Part shown: positions 48,689 to 57,851 of the stretch, piece by piece | Position numbering within the stretch: the stretch's first letter is position 1 | Layout of the letters: each line of letters opens with the position of its first letter | From: Meridianimarinicoccus sp. MJW13 | GTDB taxonomy: Bacteria; Pseudomonadota; Alphaproteobacteria; Rhodobacterales; Rhodobacteraceae | DNA length: 64,000 nucleotides | Reading direction: 5' to 3' | Assembly: GCF_014901205.1 (NCBI RefSeq) | Contig: NZ_JACNMU010000001.1 | Span: 496,001-560,000 of the forward strand | Translations under genes and position numbers: made by a program | The notes under the pieces: generated by a model | The model's input: only the letters and a program-made list of their open reading frames with translations | Told to the model about the DNA's origin: nothing | The model's database searches: none

Positions 48689-51600
48689 ATGCATCTGCTT
48701 GCCGCCACACCCGGAAATCTGGATGACGGGGTCGAACCCGTCGATCTGGGCCAGACCCCCGCCGATCTGGTGGTGCTCAGCGCCGCCGACACCGAACTGG
48801 CAGCCCTCAGCGCCGCGCGGGCGGAAAGCGCCGATGCCCCCTCCCTGCGGCTGGCCAACCTGATGCACCTGCGCCACCCAATGTCGGTGGATTTGCACAT
48901 CCAGACCTGCGCCCGTCGGTCGAAACTGGTGGTGGCGCGGGTGCTGGGGGGGCTGGGCTACTGGCGCTATGGGCTGGAGCAATACGCCGCCCATCTGCAC
49001 GAGGCCGGCGTCGCCTTCGCCGCCCTGCCCGGCGACGACAAGCCCGACGATGATCTGTGGCGCCTGTCCACGGTGCCCCGCGCCGATTGGGAGGCGCTCT
49101 GGTCCTATCTGGTCGAAGGCGGGCCCGCGAACGCGACCCATTTCCTGGACTACGCCCAGGCCATGATCGAAGACCGCGCGGATCGCCCCGAAGCGGCGAA
49201 ACCCCTGCTGCGCGCCGGGGTCTATTGGCCCGGCGCCGGCATCTCGGACCTGGACACAGCCCGCAATACCTGGACCGAGGGCGCGCCGGTGGTGCCGGTG
49301 ATCTTCTATCGGGCGCTGGTACAGGGGGCCGGGCTGCATCCGATCAACCGGCTGATCCGGTCGCTGGCGCGACGTGGACTGAACCCGCTACCGATCTTCG
49401 TCGCCTCGCTGAAGGATCCGGTCAGCGTCGCGACGCTGGAGCAATTGTTCCACGCCGCCCCGCCCGACGTGATCCTGAACGGCACGGCCTTCGCTGTGGG
49501 CAGCCCGCACACGGGAGAGGCCGCCTCGGGGGGATCGAGCCCCCTCGCCGGCCCCGCCGCGCAGGGCGCGCCGGTGTTCCAGGTGGTGCTGTCCAGCGCC
49601 AGCGAGGACAGCTGGGAACAGGGGCTTGCCGGGCTGGGAGCGCGCGACATCGCCATGAACGTGGCCCTGCCGGAAGTGGACGGGCGGGTGCTGACGCGCG
49701 CCATCAGCTTCAAGGGCGAAGCGTTTTTCGACGACGCCACCGAATGCCCCATCGCCACCTATCGCGCGCGCGGCGACCGGGTGGAATTCGTGGCCGATCT
49801 GGCCGCCAACTGGGCGCGGCTGCGCAACACGCCCCCCGCCGACCGGCAGGTGGCGCTGGTGCTCGCCAACTATCCCAACAAGGACGGACGGCTGGCCAAT
49901 GGCGTCGGGCTGGACACCCCTGCGGCCACGGTGCACGCCCTGCGCCTGCTCGCCAAGGCGGGCTATGACGTGCAGGACGAACCCGGCGATTCCAACGCCC
50001 TGATGCAGGCCATCCTGAAGGGGCCGACCAATTGGCTGGCCGACCGCGCTGCACGGCACGGTGGCGAACGGCTGTCGCTGGACGCCTATCGTACCGCCTA
50101 TGACGTCCTGCCGCTGGCCGTGCGGCAACGGATCGAGGAGCGTTGGGGCGCCCCCGAGACCGATCCGTTTATGGGCCCCGACGGCTTTGCCCTGTCGATT
50201 CTGCGGTTCGGCAAGGTGACCGTCGGCATCCAACCCGCGCGCGGATATAACATCGACCCGGAAGAGACCTATCACAGTCCCGACCTTGTGCCGCCGCACA
50301 ACTACCTGGCGTTCTACTTCTGGCTGCGGCAGCACCAGGGTGCGCAGGCCATCGTCCATATGGGCAAGCATGGCAACCTAGAGTGGCTGCCGGGCAAGGC
50401 TCTGGCCCTGTCCGAGGACTGTCTGCCCGAGGCGGTGCTGGGACCGATGCCGCATATCTACCCATTCATCGTCAACGATCCCGGCGAGGGCACGCAAGCC
50501 AAGCGGCGCGCGCAAGCGGTGATCATCGATCACCTGACACCCCCGCTGACGCGCGCCGAAAGCTATGGCCCCCTGCGCGATCTGGAAGCGCTGGTGGACG
50601 AATACTACGAAGCGGCAGGTGTCGATCCGCGCCGCATCGACCACCTGCGCCGCGAGATCGTCTCGTTGTGTTCCGCCACCGGGCTTGGACAGGACGCGGG
50701 TATGACCGGCGAGGATGAAGATCGCGATCTGGCCAAGCTGGACGCCTGGCTGTGCGAGTTGAAAGAGGCGCAGATTCGCGACGGGCTGCACATCTTTGGA
50801 AAGGCCCCGGAGGGACGGCTGCACCGCGACCTGGTGCAGGCCTTGCTGCGCCTGCCGCGCGGCGATGGTGCCGGGAAGAACGCATCTCTGCCGCGCGCGC
50901 TGGCGGGGGATTTCGGCATGGATTTCGATCCGCTGGATTGCGACATGGCCGCGCCCTGGGACGGGCCGCGCCCCGCCGCGCTGGCCGACCTGGACGGCGC
51001 ACGCTGGCGCAGCCATGGCGACACGGTGGAACGGCTGGAGTTGTTCTCGGCGGCCTTGCTGAACGGAACAGCCCAAGCCCCCGGCCCCGCCAGCGCTGCG
51101 GTTCTGGCCGAAGCGCATGAACAGGTCGCGCCCATGGTGTCAGCCTGCGGCCCGGCGGAGGGGACGGGGCTCCTCACCGCCCTGGATGGGCACTTCGTCG
51201 CCCCGGGCGCGTCGGGCGCGCCGACGCGCGGGCGGCTGGACGTGTTGCCCACGGGGCGGAATTTCTTCTCTGTGGACAGCCGCGCGGTCCCCACCCCCAC
51301 TGCCTGGGCGCTGGGGTGGAAATCGGCCAACCTGTTGATCGAAAGTCATTTACAGGATCACGGCGACTGGCCGCGCAGCCTGCTGCTGACCGCCTGGGGC
51401 ACCGCCAACATGCGCACCGGGGGCGATGACATCGCCCAGGCGCTGGCCCTGATGGGCGTCAAGCCGCGCTGGGACAGTGCCAACCGCCGCGTCACCGGCT
51501 TCGAGATCATCCCGCACACCGCGCTGGGGCGGCCGCGCGTGGATGTGACCCTGCGGGTGTCGGGCTTTTTCCGGGATGCCTTCCCGCAGCAGATCGACCT

Positions 51601-52402
51601 TGTGGACAGCGCCGCCCGCGCGGTCATGGCGCTGGACGAACCTGACGACATCAACCCCGCCGCTGTCCGCGCCCGCACGGAAGGCCCCGGGTCCGAGTTC
51701 CGGGTCTTCGGCGCCAAGCCCGGGGCCTATGGGGCCGGGCTGCAGGCGATGATCGACGAACGGCTGTGGAAGGATCCTGGCGATCTGGCCGAAGCCTATC
51801 TGACCTGGGGATCCTACGCCTATGGCAAGGGTGCCGAGGGCACCCCCGCCCGCGCCGCGCTTGAAACCCGCCTCGGCCAGACCGAGGCCATCGTGCAGAA
51901 CCAGGACAACCGCGAACACGACTTGCTGGACAGCGACGACTACTACCAGTTCGAAGGTGGCGCGGCGGCGGCGGTGGCGCATCTGCAAGGGGTGCAAAGG
52001 CCGATCTATCACAACGATCATTCCCGCCCCGAACGCCCCGTCATCCGCACGCTGGACGAGGAAATCGCCCGCGTCGTGCGCTCACGCGTGGTCAATCCCA
52101 AGTGGATCGAGGGGGTGAAGCGGCACGGCTACAAGGGGGCCTTCGAGATTGCCGCGACGGTGGACTACATGTTCGCCTTTGCCGCCACCACCGGCGCGGT
52201 GAAGGGCCATCACTTTGACGCTGTCGAGGCCGCCTTCCTGGAAGATGACGCCACCCGCAGTTTCATCGGGGATCACAACGCCCCGGCCCTGCGCGAGATT
52301 GCCGACCGCTTGCAGGAGGCCATCGACCGGGGCCTCTGGGTGCCGCGGTCAAACTCGGCGCGCGCACGGATCGAGGCGTTGCGCGGCGGCGCGGCGGGCT
52401 AG
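48689..52402 (+). CDS. cobN: cobaltochelatase large subunit
   Basis: A 1237-residue subunit of the ATP-dependent cobaltochelatase that inserts Co2+ into hydrogenobyrinate a,c-diamide with CobS and CobT (neither in the window). It resembles the Mg-chelatase H subunit throughout: GLNPLPIFVASLKDPVS, VALVLANYPNKDGRLANGVG, VHMGKHGNLEWLPGKALALS near residue 560, ATNMRTGGDDIAQAL-like stretch near 910, and the C-terminal KWIEGVKRHGYKGAFEIA. Length is normal for CobN. The start is ATG 48689; no strong ribosome site is visible. CTAG at 52399-52402 is shared with the next, opposite gene. Confidence 0.94.
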   Translation: MHLLAATPGNLDDGVEPVDLGQTPADLVVLSAADTELAALSAARAESADAPSLRLANLMHLRHPMSVDLHIQTCARRSKLVVARVLGGLGYWRYGLEQYAAHLHEAGVAFAALPGDDKPDDDLWRLSTVPRADWEALWSYLVEGGPANATHFLDYAQAMIEDRADRPEAAKPLLRAGVYWPGAGISDLDTARNTWTEGAPVVPVIFYRALVQGAGLHPINRLIRSLARRGLNPLPIFVASLKDPVSVATLEQLFHAAPPDVILNGTAFAVGSPHTGEAASGGSSPLAGPAAQGAPVFQVVLSSASEDSWEQGLAGLGARDIAMNVALPEVDGRVLTRAISFKGEAFFDDATECPIATYRARGDRVEFVADLAANWARLRNTPPADRQVALVLANYPNKDGRLANGVGLDTPAATVHALRLLAKAGYDVQDEPGDSNALMQAILKGPTNWLADRAARHGGERLSLDAYRTAYDVLPLAVRQRIEERWGAPETDPFMGPDGFALSILRFGKVTVGIQPARGYNIDPEETYHSPDLVPPHNYLAFYFWLRQHQGAQAIVHMGKHGNLEWLPGKALALSEDCLPEAVLGPMPHIYPFIVNDPGEGTQAKRRAQAVIIDHLTPPLTRAESYGPLRDLEALVDEYYEAAGVDPRRIDHLRREIVSLCSATGLGQDAGMTGEDEDRDLAKLDAWLCELKEAQIRDGLHIFGKAPEGRLHRDLVQALLRLPRGDGAGKNASLPRALAGDFGMDFDPLDCDMAAPWDGPRPAALADLDGARWRSHGDTVERLELFSAALLNGTAQAPGPASAAVLAEAHEQVAPMVSACGPAEGTGLLTALDGHFVAPGASGAPTRGRLDVLPTGRNFFSVDSRAVPTPTAWALGWKSANLLIESHLQDHGDWPRSLLLTAWGTANMRTGGDDIAQALALMGVKPRWDSANRRVTGFEIIPHTALGRPRVDVTLRVSGFFRDAFPQQIDLVDSAARAVMALDEPDDINPAAVRARTEGPGSEFRVFGAKPGAYGAGLQAMIDERLWKDPGDLAEAYLTWGSYAYGKGAEGTPARAALETRLGQTEAIVQNQDNREHDLLDSDDYYQFEGGAAAAVAHLQGVQRPIYHNDHSRPERPVIRTLDEEIARVVRSRVVNPKWIEGVKRHGYKGAFEIAATVDYMFAFAATTGAVKGHHFDAVEAAFLEDDATRSFIGDHNAPALREIADRLQEAIDRGLWVPRSNSARARIEALRGGAAG

Positions 52403-53517
52403 CCCGCCAGCGCGTCACGCTTGTCCTTCAGGAACCTGTCGGCCTGATCGGTGACCAGCGACACCCAGATCGGAAAGTGATCGGACAACTGATTCTTGCG
52501 CCACGGATGGCGGAAATAGCGCGCCAGTGCCGCGTCATCCCCGGCCAGATCGCGCGACCCGCCGTATTGCGCGAGCATCGTCGGGCGATAGGCGCGCAGG
52601 TCGCCCTCGCGGTAGACGGCATCGAACGGGTCCAGCACGTCGCCGCGTTCCAGCCCGTCGCTGGCCTCTTCCATCTGGAAGTAGGTGTTATGGGTGAAGA
52701 ACATGCGATCGTATGCCTGCGAGCGCGACACGTTGGTCCGCTTGCCCTGCAACCCCGAACACTCGCGATAGCCCGCGTCGGCCAGCGCCTGCAGCGCGGC
52801 CTGATCGTCGTCTTCATAGAGGTTCCAGTCACCCACGAGGATCAGGTTGTCGGACCAGACCTCGCGCCGCTTGGCCTTCAGGGCTTTCAGCAGCAGCCGG
52901 ATTTCCTCGCCGCGCAGGGCAACGTCGTCGGCATCATCGCCGGGATGCAGATGCAGGTTGACCATGGCGAATTCCTTCCAGCCGGCGCGGAACCCGGTGA
53001 CATAGGGCGCGCGTTTCAACTGGCGCAGGCCCAGCGGACTGTCGCGGGTGATCTCGTCCCACAGGGATATTTCGCCTGCCAGCCCGGACAACTGCACCCG
53101 TCCGGCGTTGAAGATATAGGCCGACCGCTCGCTGTTGCCGCTGGTGCCATCGGTGATGTCATTGACCAGATAGCGCCAGCCCGGCCCCAGCAGGCGCATC
53201 ACCAGATGCAGGTCGGTCAGCGTCGACTTCACCTCCTGCACGGCGATCAGGTCAAAGGCGCCGAGGATTTCGGCAATGTAGAAATAGGCTTCCGGCAGGC
53301 GTTGGGTCGTGTGGCCGAATTCCTTGATGTTCCAGCTGGCGACCAGCAGGTTGCCTTCGGTCTTGCGCGGCGCCACCGTTGCATTCAACACCGCGCGCAG
53401 GCGCAGCAGCCCGTCGATGCAGCGGGCCCGTTCGGGAACGGTCATGCGCGGAAACACCCGTTCATAGTCGCGGTCGACGAAATCCGCGTCCGGGCGCAGG
53501 TCGTGATAGGACGGCAT
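52399..53517 (-). CDS. endonuclease/exonuclease/phosphatase-family protein
   Basis: A 372-residue protein with the EEP fold motifs: LLVASWNIKEFGHT, DLIAVQEVKSTLTD, EFAMVNLHLHPGDDADD, LILVGDWNLYEDDD and QLSDHFPIWV. These supply the metal-binding and catalytic Asp, Glu, Asn and His. There is no signal peptide, so it is intracellular, and substrate may be nucleic acid or phosphoester. ATG 53517 follows GGGGAGAGG. It converges on cobN and is 65 bases downstream of the lipoprotein gene on the same strand. Confidence 0.82.
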   Translation of the reverse strand: MPSYHDLRPDADFVDRDYERVFPRMTVPERARCIDGLLRLRAVLNATVAPRKTEGNLLVASWNIKEFGHTTQRLPEAYFYIAEILGAFDLIAVQEVKSTLTDLHLVMRLLGPGWRYLVNDITDGTSGNSERSAYIFNAGRVQLSGLAGEISLWDEITRDSPLGLRQLKRAPYVTGFRAGWKEFAMVNLHLHPGDDADDVALRGEEIRLLLKALKAKRREVWSDNLILVGDWNLYEDDDQAALQALADAGYRECSGLQGKRTNVSRSQAYDRMFFTHNTYFQMEEASDGLERGDVLDPFDAVYREGDLRAYRPTMLAQYGGSRDLAGDDAALARYFRHPWRKNQLSDHFPIWVSLVTDQADRFLKDKRDALAG

Positions 53518-53581
53518 GGGCCTCTCCCCCGTGGCAACAGCTTAGGGGCGAGTCTAGCACGGTCCCGCCGCGAGGGGCTGG

Positions 53582-53926
53582 TTATTGCCGATCATCGAAG
53601 GTCCACACCGGGAGCAATCGAGCCGAGGGTGCCGCCGGACAGGCCAGCATCGCTTCGGCCAGCACCGCATCGCCATAAAGCGTGCCATCGCGCACCTTGC
53701 AGCCCGAGGCCTGTTCCATCGCCAGTTTCGACAGGGCCAGCATGTCGGATCGCGCAGCCACCGCCGGGTTGGCCCGGACAACTTCGGCACGCTGGTCGGT
53801 GTGGCGCACCACGAAGTCATGACCACCAATCGCAAGCCGCGTGGTGTCGGCCCCCATCATCGGAAGACTGGCGCTGGTGCAGCCATAGGCAAAATAGCTG
53901 ACGACAAGAAGAAGAACCCGGTACAT
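53582..53926 (-). CDS. small putative lipoprotein
   Basis: A 114-residue protein with an N-terminal hydrophobic segment ending in a lipobox-like FAYGC (VLLLVVSYFAYGCTSASL), then a soluble domain with GGHDFVVRHTDQRAEVVR and a C-terminal LLPVWTFDDRQ. ATG 53926 is used; GTG 53932 is two codons upstream. I do not recognise the family. It diverges from the TsoY-like gene, so the 107-base gap holds both promoters. Confidence 0.6.
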   Translation of the reverse strand: MYRVLLLVVSYFAYGCTSASLPMMGADTTRLAIGGHDFVVRHTDQRAEVVRANPAVAARSDMLALSKLAMEQASGCKVRDGTLYGDAVLAEAMLACPAAPSARLLPVWTFDDRQ

Positions 53927-53972
53927 GCGCACAGCTTTGACCGATGCGGGTTAAGTGCGGGTGAAGGGGGGC

Positions 53973-54022
53973 TTGCAATCCATGCCGGAATCGCTATTCA
54001 TATTCTTAAATACGAATATGAA
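53973..54022 (+). promoter_or_regulatory. promoter with SqrR/BigR-type ATTC-N8-GAAT operator
   Basis: TTGCAA (53973-53978), 16 bases, TATTCA (53995-54000) form a promoter. Overlapping the -10 is a perfect 9-bp palindrome, TTCATATTC (53997-54005) and GAATATGAA (54014-54022) with an eight-base spacer. Its core, ATTC-N8-GAAT (54002-54017), matches the site bound by SqrR/BigR persulfide-sensing ArsR repressors, as I know it. The downstream start is 12 bases further. This is the best operator match in the window. Confidence 0.7.
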
Positions 54023-54033
54023 AGGAACGACTC

Positions 54034-55248
54034 ATGACCTCCCGTATCGCTCCGGCCGCCGCACAGGCCTATTCCCCGCTTTACTTCCTTGCCTCCGTGG
54101 GGGCCGGCGGCCTGACCGTCACCTTCTTCATGTGGCTGATGTTCTGGGTGCCGCATCCCGGCAAGCCGGTGCCCGTCTTCGAAGACATCATGGCCGCCTT
54201 TGCCACCGGCAGCACGGCCATGCAGGGGATGATCATCCTCGCCATGGCCGGGATCGCCGTCTTTTTCTTCCTCAACATCAAGGCGCTGGTCTGGAACCTG
54301 AGCCACCTGCGCGGCTTTGTCCGGGCCGAGGGATTCGCGGCCTTCCGGGCCTCGAACGCCGAAACCCAGATGATGGCGATGCCGCTGGCGCTGGCCATGG
54401 CGGTCAACGGTGCCTTCATCGCCGGGCTGGTCTTCGTGCCCGGATTGTGGACGATCACCGAATACCTGTTCCCGCTGGCGATGATCGCCTTCCTGGCCAT
54501 CGGCTGGATGGCCTTCCGGCATCTGGGGGCCTTCCTGGGCCGGGTGATCGGCAAGGGCGGGTTTGAACACGGCGCCAACAACTCGTTCGCGCAGAAACTG
54601 CCCGCCTTCGCACTGGCGATGGTCGGCGTCGGCATGTCCGCGCCTGCCGCCATGTCGACCAATCCGCTGACCGTGGGTGTCAGTGTCGTCCTGTCGACCT
54701 TCTTCCTGGTGTCCGCCGGCGTCATCGCGGTGATCGCGCTGGTCATGGGCATTCACGCGATGATGGAGAAAGGCGTCGCCCCCGAGGCCGCCCCCACGCT
54801 GATGATCATCATTCCGATCCTGACGGTGCTGGGCATCCTGATGCTGCGGCAGGATCACGGGCTGCACACCACCTTCGAGGTTCATGGCAGCGCCGGAGAA
54901 ACCCTGGTGATGCTGTCGCGCATCCTGTCGGTGCAGGTTCTGTTCGCCATCTTCGGCTTGTTCGTACTGGCGCGCATCGGCTACTGGTCGCGGTTCGTCG
55001 TCGGTCGGGCGACCTCGGCGGGCGCCTATGCGCTGGTCTGCCCCGGTGTCGGCCTGTCGGTCATGATGCACTTCTGGCTGAACAAGGGGCTGGTGGCCGC
55101 CGGTCTGGTGACCAAGTTCGGCACGGCCTACTGGGCGATCTCGGGTCTTGCCGTGGGCGTGCAACTGGCGATGGTGGCGCTGGTCTTCTACCTGAACCGC
55201 CGTCACTTCCGGGCCAGCCCGATACCGCTGGCCCAACCTGCCGAATAA
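54034..55248 (+). CDS. polytopic membrane protein with one cysteine (TsoY-like, TDT/SLAC1-like topology)
   Basis: A 404-residue inner-membrane protein with about ten TMs, starting SPLYFLASVGAGGLTVTFFM and continuing through a duplicated-looking hydrophobic pattern, with no soluble domain. It has exactly one cysteine, Cys336, in YALVCPGVGLSVM. I believe NCBI calls the family TsoY (seleno)proteins, in which this place may be selenocysteine; this is from memory. The topology recalls TehA/SLAC1 transporters. AAAGGAA precedes ATG 54034. A persulfide-type operator is at its promoter and a terminator follows, so it is a one-gene unit. Role in reactive sulfur or selenium handling is inferred. Confidence 0.65.
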   Translation: MTSRIAPAAAQAYSPLYFLASVGAGGLTVTFFMWLMFWVPHPGKPVPVFEDIMAAFATGSTAMQGMIILAMAGIAVFFFLNIKALVWNLSHLRGFVRAEGFAAFRASNAETQMMAMPLALAMAVNGAFIAGLVFVPGLWTITEYLFPLAMIAFLAIGWMAFRHLGAFLGRVIGKGGFEHGANNSFAQKLPAFALAMVGVGMSAPAAMSTNPLTVGVSVVLSTFFLVSAGVIAVIALVMGIHAMMEKGVAPEAAPTLMIIIPILTVLGILMLRQDHGLHTTFEVHGSAGETLVMLSRILSVQVLFAIFGLFVLARIGYWSRFVVGRATSAGAYALVCPGVGLSVMMHFWLNKGLVAAGLVTKFGTAYWAISGLAVGVQLAMVALVFYLNRRHFRASPIPLAQPAE

Positions 55249-55274
55249 AGAACCCTGACACGCAGGTCCCCGTG

Positions 55275-55302
55275 GGCCCGCAGCCTTCCCCGGCTGCGGG
55301 CC
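55275..55302 (+). terminator. terminator after the TsoY-like gene
   Basis: An 11-bp perfect stem (GGCCCGCAGCC at 55275-55285 with GGCTGCGGGCC at 55292-55302, loop TTCCCC) followed by TTGGCTTGTGTT. It separates the TsoY-like unit from the cidA-lrgB pair. Confidence 0.7.
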
Positions 55303-55364
55303 TTGGCTTGTGTTCCGGGCCACGGTCCTTAGTCTGGCGGGACGCCCTTTCAACAGGTTTCCCG

Positions 55365-55736
55365 ATGATACACGCCCTGGCCATCCTCCTGTCCTGCCAA
55401 CTGGCCGGCGAAGTCGCGGCGGGGGCGCTTGGCCTGCCGGTGCCCGGTCCGGTCCTGGGAATGATCTTCCTGACGATCCTGCTGTTGACCGTCCCTCAGG
55501 TTGGCAAGATCGTGCAGGATCTGGCGCAGGGGCTGCTGAACCACCTGTCGCTGCTGTTCGTGCCCGCCGGCGTCGGGGTCGTCGCGCATCTGGACCGCCT
55601 GGGTCCGGACGGCCCGGCCTTGCTGGCGGCGCTGGTGGTGTCGACCGTGGCCGGGCTGAGCGCCGGGGCGCTAGCCTTTGCGGGCATGCTGAAACTGCTG
55701 CGCAACACCGACGAGGCGCCCCGTGCCGGTAACTGA
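55365..55736 (+). CDS. CidA/LrgA-family membrane protein
   Basis: A 123-residue protein with four TMs. The family pattern is clear: LAILLSCQLAGEVAAGALGL, PVPGPVLGMIFLTILLL and NHLSLLFVPAGVGVVAHLD. CidA/LrgA are holin-like partners of CidB/LrgB implicated in murein hydrolase control or in pyruvate/metabolite transport. ATG 55365 is preferred over a longer upstream reading since it starts the first TM. It overlaps lrgB by 14 bases. Confidence 0.85.
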   Translation: MIHALAILLSCQLAGEVAAGALGLPVPGPVLGMIFLTILLLTVPQVGKIVQDLAQGLLNHLSLLFVPAGVGVVAHLDRLGPDGPALLAALVVSTVAGLSAGALAFAGMLKLLRNTDEAPRAGN

Positions 55737-56439
55737 CATCTGGATCTACCTGCTGGAAGGGCCGCTGGTCTGGCTGACCCTGACCATCCTCGCCTATCTG
55801 GTGGGCGACGCATTGTTCAAGGCCTCGGGCGGCAAGACCACCGTCAACCCGGTGCTGATCGCAATCATCCTGCTGTCGGGGCTGCTGCTGGCCACGGACA
55901 CGCCCTATGGCACCTATTTCGTAGGCGCGCAGTTCGTGCATTTCCTGCTCGGGCCGGCCACGGTCTCGCTGGCGTTGCCGCTGTACTGGAACCGCCATCT
56001 CATCCTGCGCACCGCCCTGCCGATGGTCGCCGCCCTTCTGGCGGGATCGCTGGTATCGATGCTGACGGCACTTGGGGTTGGTTGGCTGCTGGGCCTGCAG
56101 GGGGTCTCGTTGCTGTCGCTGGGACCGAAGGCCGCCACCAGCCCCATCGCCATCGGCGTGGCCGAAAAAATCGGCGCCGCACCCTCGTTGACCGCGGCAC
56201 TGGTGATCCTGACCGGCATTCTGGGCGCGGTCATCGTCACGCCACTTTTTAATGCGCTTGGGGTGAAGGATTATCGCGCGCGCGGGTTTGCCACCGGCGT
56301 CTCGGCCAGCGGCATCGGCACCGCGCGGGCGCTGCAGGTCCACCCCACCGCCGGGGCCTTCGCCGGGATCGGCATGGGCATGAACGCCGTGTTCACCGCG
56401 CTGGCCGCACCCTATATCATCGGCTGGCTGTTTGCCTGA
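55723..56439 (+). CDS. lrgB: LrgB/CidB-family membrane protein
   Basis: A 238-residue protein with about seven TMs. Characteristic are GPATVSLALPLYWNRHLI, LGPKAATSPIAIGVAEKIGA and GFATGVSASGIGTARAL. With the CidA/LrgA partner it forms a two-component membrane system. GTG 55723 lies inside the end of the previous gene, so the pair is translationally coupled. The GGCATGAAC-rich end has no clear terminator before cobO, 94 bases away. Confidence 0.88.
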   Translation: MPVTDIWIYLLEGPLVWLTLTILAYLVGDALFKASGGKTTVNPVLIAIILLSGLLLATDTPYGTYFVGAQFVHFLLGPATVSLALPLYWNRHLILRTALPMVAALLAGSLVSMLTALGVGWLLGLQGVSLLSLGPKAATSPIAIGVAEKIGAAPSLTAALVILTGILGAVIVTPLFNALGVKDYRARGFATGVSASGIGTARALQVHPTAGAFAGIGMGMNAVFTALAAPYIIGWLFA

Positions 56440-56533
56440 CCCGCCGCGCAACAACGGTGGTGGACGCCACCGCAGGCGCGGGTATTCTGCCCCGCGACAC
56501 CCGGCTTGCCCAACACCCTGACCCGAGGATCCC

Positions 56534-57157
56534 ATGACCGATACGCCCCCGAAGGACGATCTGGCCCGCCACGCCGCCAAGATGGCCAAGAAGAAGGCTG
56601 CCCGTGACAAGATCATGGCCACCAAGTCGGACCAGAAGGGGCTGATCATCGTCCACACCGGCAAGGGCAAGGGCAAAAGCTCGGCCGCCTTCGGGATGAT
56701 CTTCCGCTGCATCGCCCACCAGATGCCCTGCGCCGTGGTGCAGTTCATCAAGGGCGGCATGTCCACCGGCGAGCGGGACCTGATCCTGTCGAAGTTCCAG
56801 GACATCTGCCAGTTCCACACCATGGGCGAGGGCTTCACCTGGGAAACCCAGGACAAGGCCCGCGACATGGAAATGGCGCAAGCCGCCTGGGAAAAGGCCA
56901 AGGAGCTGATCCGCGATCCGGCCAACAAGATGGTGCTGCTGGACGAGATCAACATCGCCCTGCGCTATGACTATCTGAATGTCGAGGAAGTCGTGACCTT
57001 CCTGCAATCCGAAAAGCCCGAGATGACCCATGTGGTCCTGACCGGCCGCAACGCCAAGGAGCCGCTGATCGAGGCCGCCGATCTGGTCACCGAGATGGAA
57101 CTGGTCAAGCACCCGTTCCGCGCCGGGATCAAGGCGCAGATCGGAGTGGAATACTGA
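56534..57157 (+). CDS. cobO: cob(I)yrinic acid a,c-diamide adenosyltransferase
   Basis: A 207-residue CobO/CobA-type enzyme that transfers the adenosyl group of ATP to reduced cobyrinate. The P-loop is HTGKGKGKSS (41-50), followed by VQFIKGGMSTGERDLI, LLDEINIALRYDYLN and VVLTGRNAKEPLIEAADLVT. A Lys-rich N-terminal extension precedes the P-loop, which is usual. GAGGATCCC before ATG 56534. No riboswitch motif upstream. It overlaps the first Lin0512 gene by one base. Confidence 0.93.
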   Translation: MTDTPPKDDLARHAAKMAKKKAARDKIMATKSDQKGLIIVHTGKGKGKSSAAFGMIFRCIAHQMPCAVVQFIKGGMSTGERDLILSKFQDICQFHTMGEGFTWETQDKARDMEMAQAAWEKAKELIRDPANKMVLLDEINIALRYDYLNVEEVVTFLQSEKPEMTHVVLTGRNAKEPLIEAADLVTEMELVKHPFRAGIKAQIGVEY

Positions 57158-57507
57158 TGCCCCGACAACGCTTGCTGACCGAATACGGCATGGGAACCTC
57201 GCTGCGCCGTCAGGACTATACCGAGGCCGCCGTCCGCGCCCTGCGCAATGCGCTGTGGCACAATTCGATCAACCTGGCCGAGCTTCTGGGCCGCCCCAAG
57301 GATGACATGCTGATCGACGTGGAGATCGGCGTGCAAGCGCCCGAGGCGGTGGACAAGACCGCGCTGATGGCCGTGTTTCCCTATGGCCAGCCGACCGTGA
57401 CGGTCACGCTGGGCGGGCTGGACATTCCGCGCAACGATGGCGGCAAACCCACCGTTATCGCCAATGCGGCCATTTCCGTTTCCTTTGACATGGCAGACAA
57501 CGCATGA
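57157..57507 (+). CDS. Lin0512-family protein, first copy
   Basis: A 116-residue small soluble protein, MPRQRLLTEYGMGTSLRRQD at the start and ALRNALWHNSINLAELLG in the first helix. The Lin0512 pattern GMGxxxxxxxxTxAA is present. ATG 57157 overlaps the cobO stop (TGATG). It is paired with a second family member, possibly as a heterodimer. The family is uncharacterised; close linkage to cobO is the only clue. Confidence 0.7.
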   Translation: MPRQRLLTEYGMGTSLRRQDYTEAAVRALRNALWHNSINLAELLGRPKDDMLIDVEIGVQAPEAVDKTALMAVFPYGQPTVTVTLGGLDIPRNDGGKPTVIANAAISVSFDMADNA

Positions 57508-57851
57508 CCGACCAGCGCGTGATCATCAAGATGGGCATGGGCGTCGGCGAAAGCATCGACGCGGCCGTGGCCCACGGCCTTCTGGATGCCGAAAGCCACT
57601 CCACCCTGCATTTCCTGGACAAGCTGCCCGAGGCGCGGCACCGCGCGCGCATCAAGGTTTCGCTGGGTGTCAGCGATTCTGCGCAAGTCGATGCAACGGC
57701 GGTTGCTGCGCAGTTCTCGCCGGTATCCACCCAGGTCGTCGTGGCCGAAGGCGGGCTGACCAGCACCGATCCAGACACCGGCAGCACCGTTCAGGTTGCG
57801 GCTGTCGCGGTCGAGGTTTTCCTGCCTCTCATGGTTCCCACCTCCCGGTGA
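57504..57851 (+). CDS. Lin0512-family protein, second copy
   Basis: A 115-residue protein with VIIKMGMGVGESIDAAVAHG at the start, LHFLDKLPEARHRARIKVSL and a C-terminal beta region (VQVAAVAVEVFLP). Same family as the previous gene but clearly diverged, so not a recent duplication. It overlaps the previous gene by four bases and the barrel gene by four (GTGA). Function unknown. Confidence 0.7.
   Translation: MTDQRVIIKMGMGVGESIDAAVAHGLLDAESHSTLHFLDKLPEARHRARIKVSLGVSDSAQVDATAVAAQFSPVSTQVVVAEGGLTSTDPDTGSTVQVAAVAVEVFLPLMVPTSR

Noticed and set aside
56566-56585. Match to the repeat sequence GGCCAAGAAGAAGG
   Set aside because: It is inside cobO and encodes the Lys-rich N-terminal segment; the rest of the repeat is absent.
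57437-57847. N-terminal extension of the barrel protein by about 137 residues
   Set aside because: The extension overlaps the Lin0512 gene in another frame, while GTG 57848 directly begins a good signal peptide.
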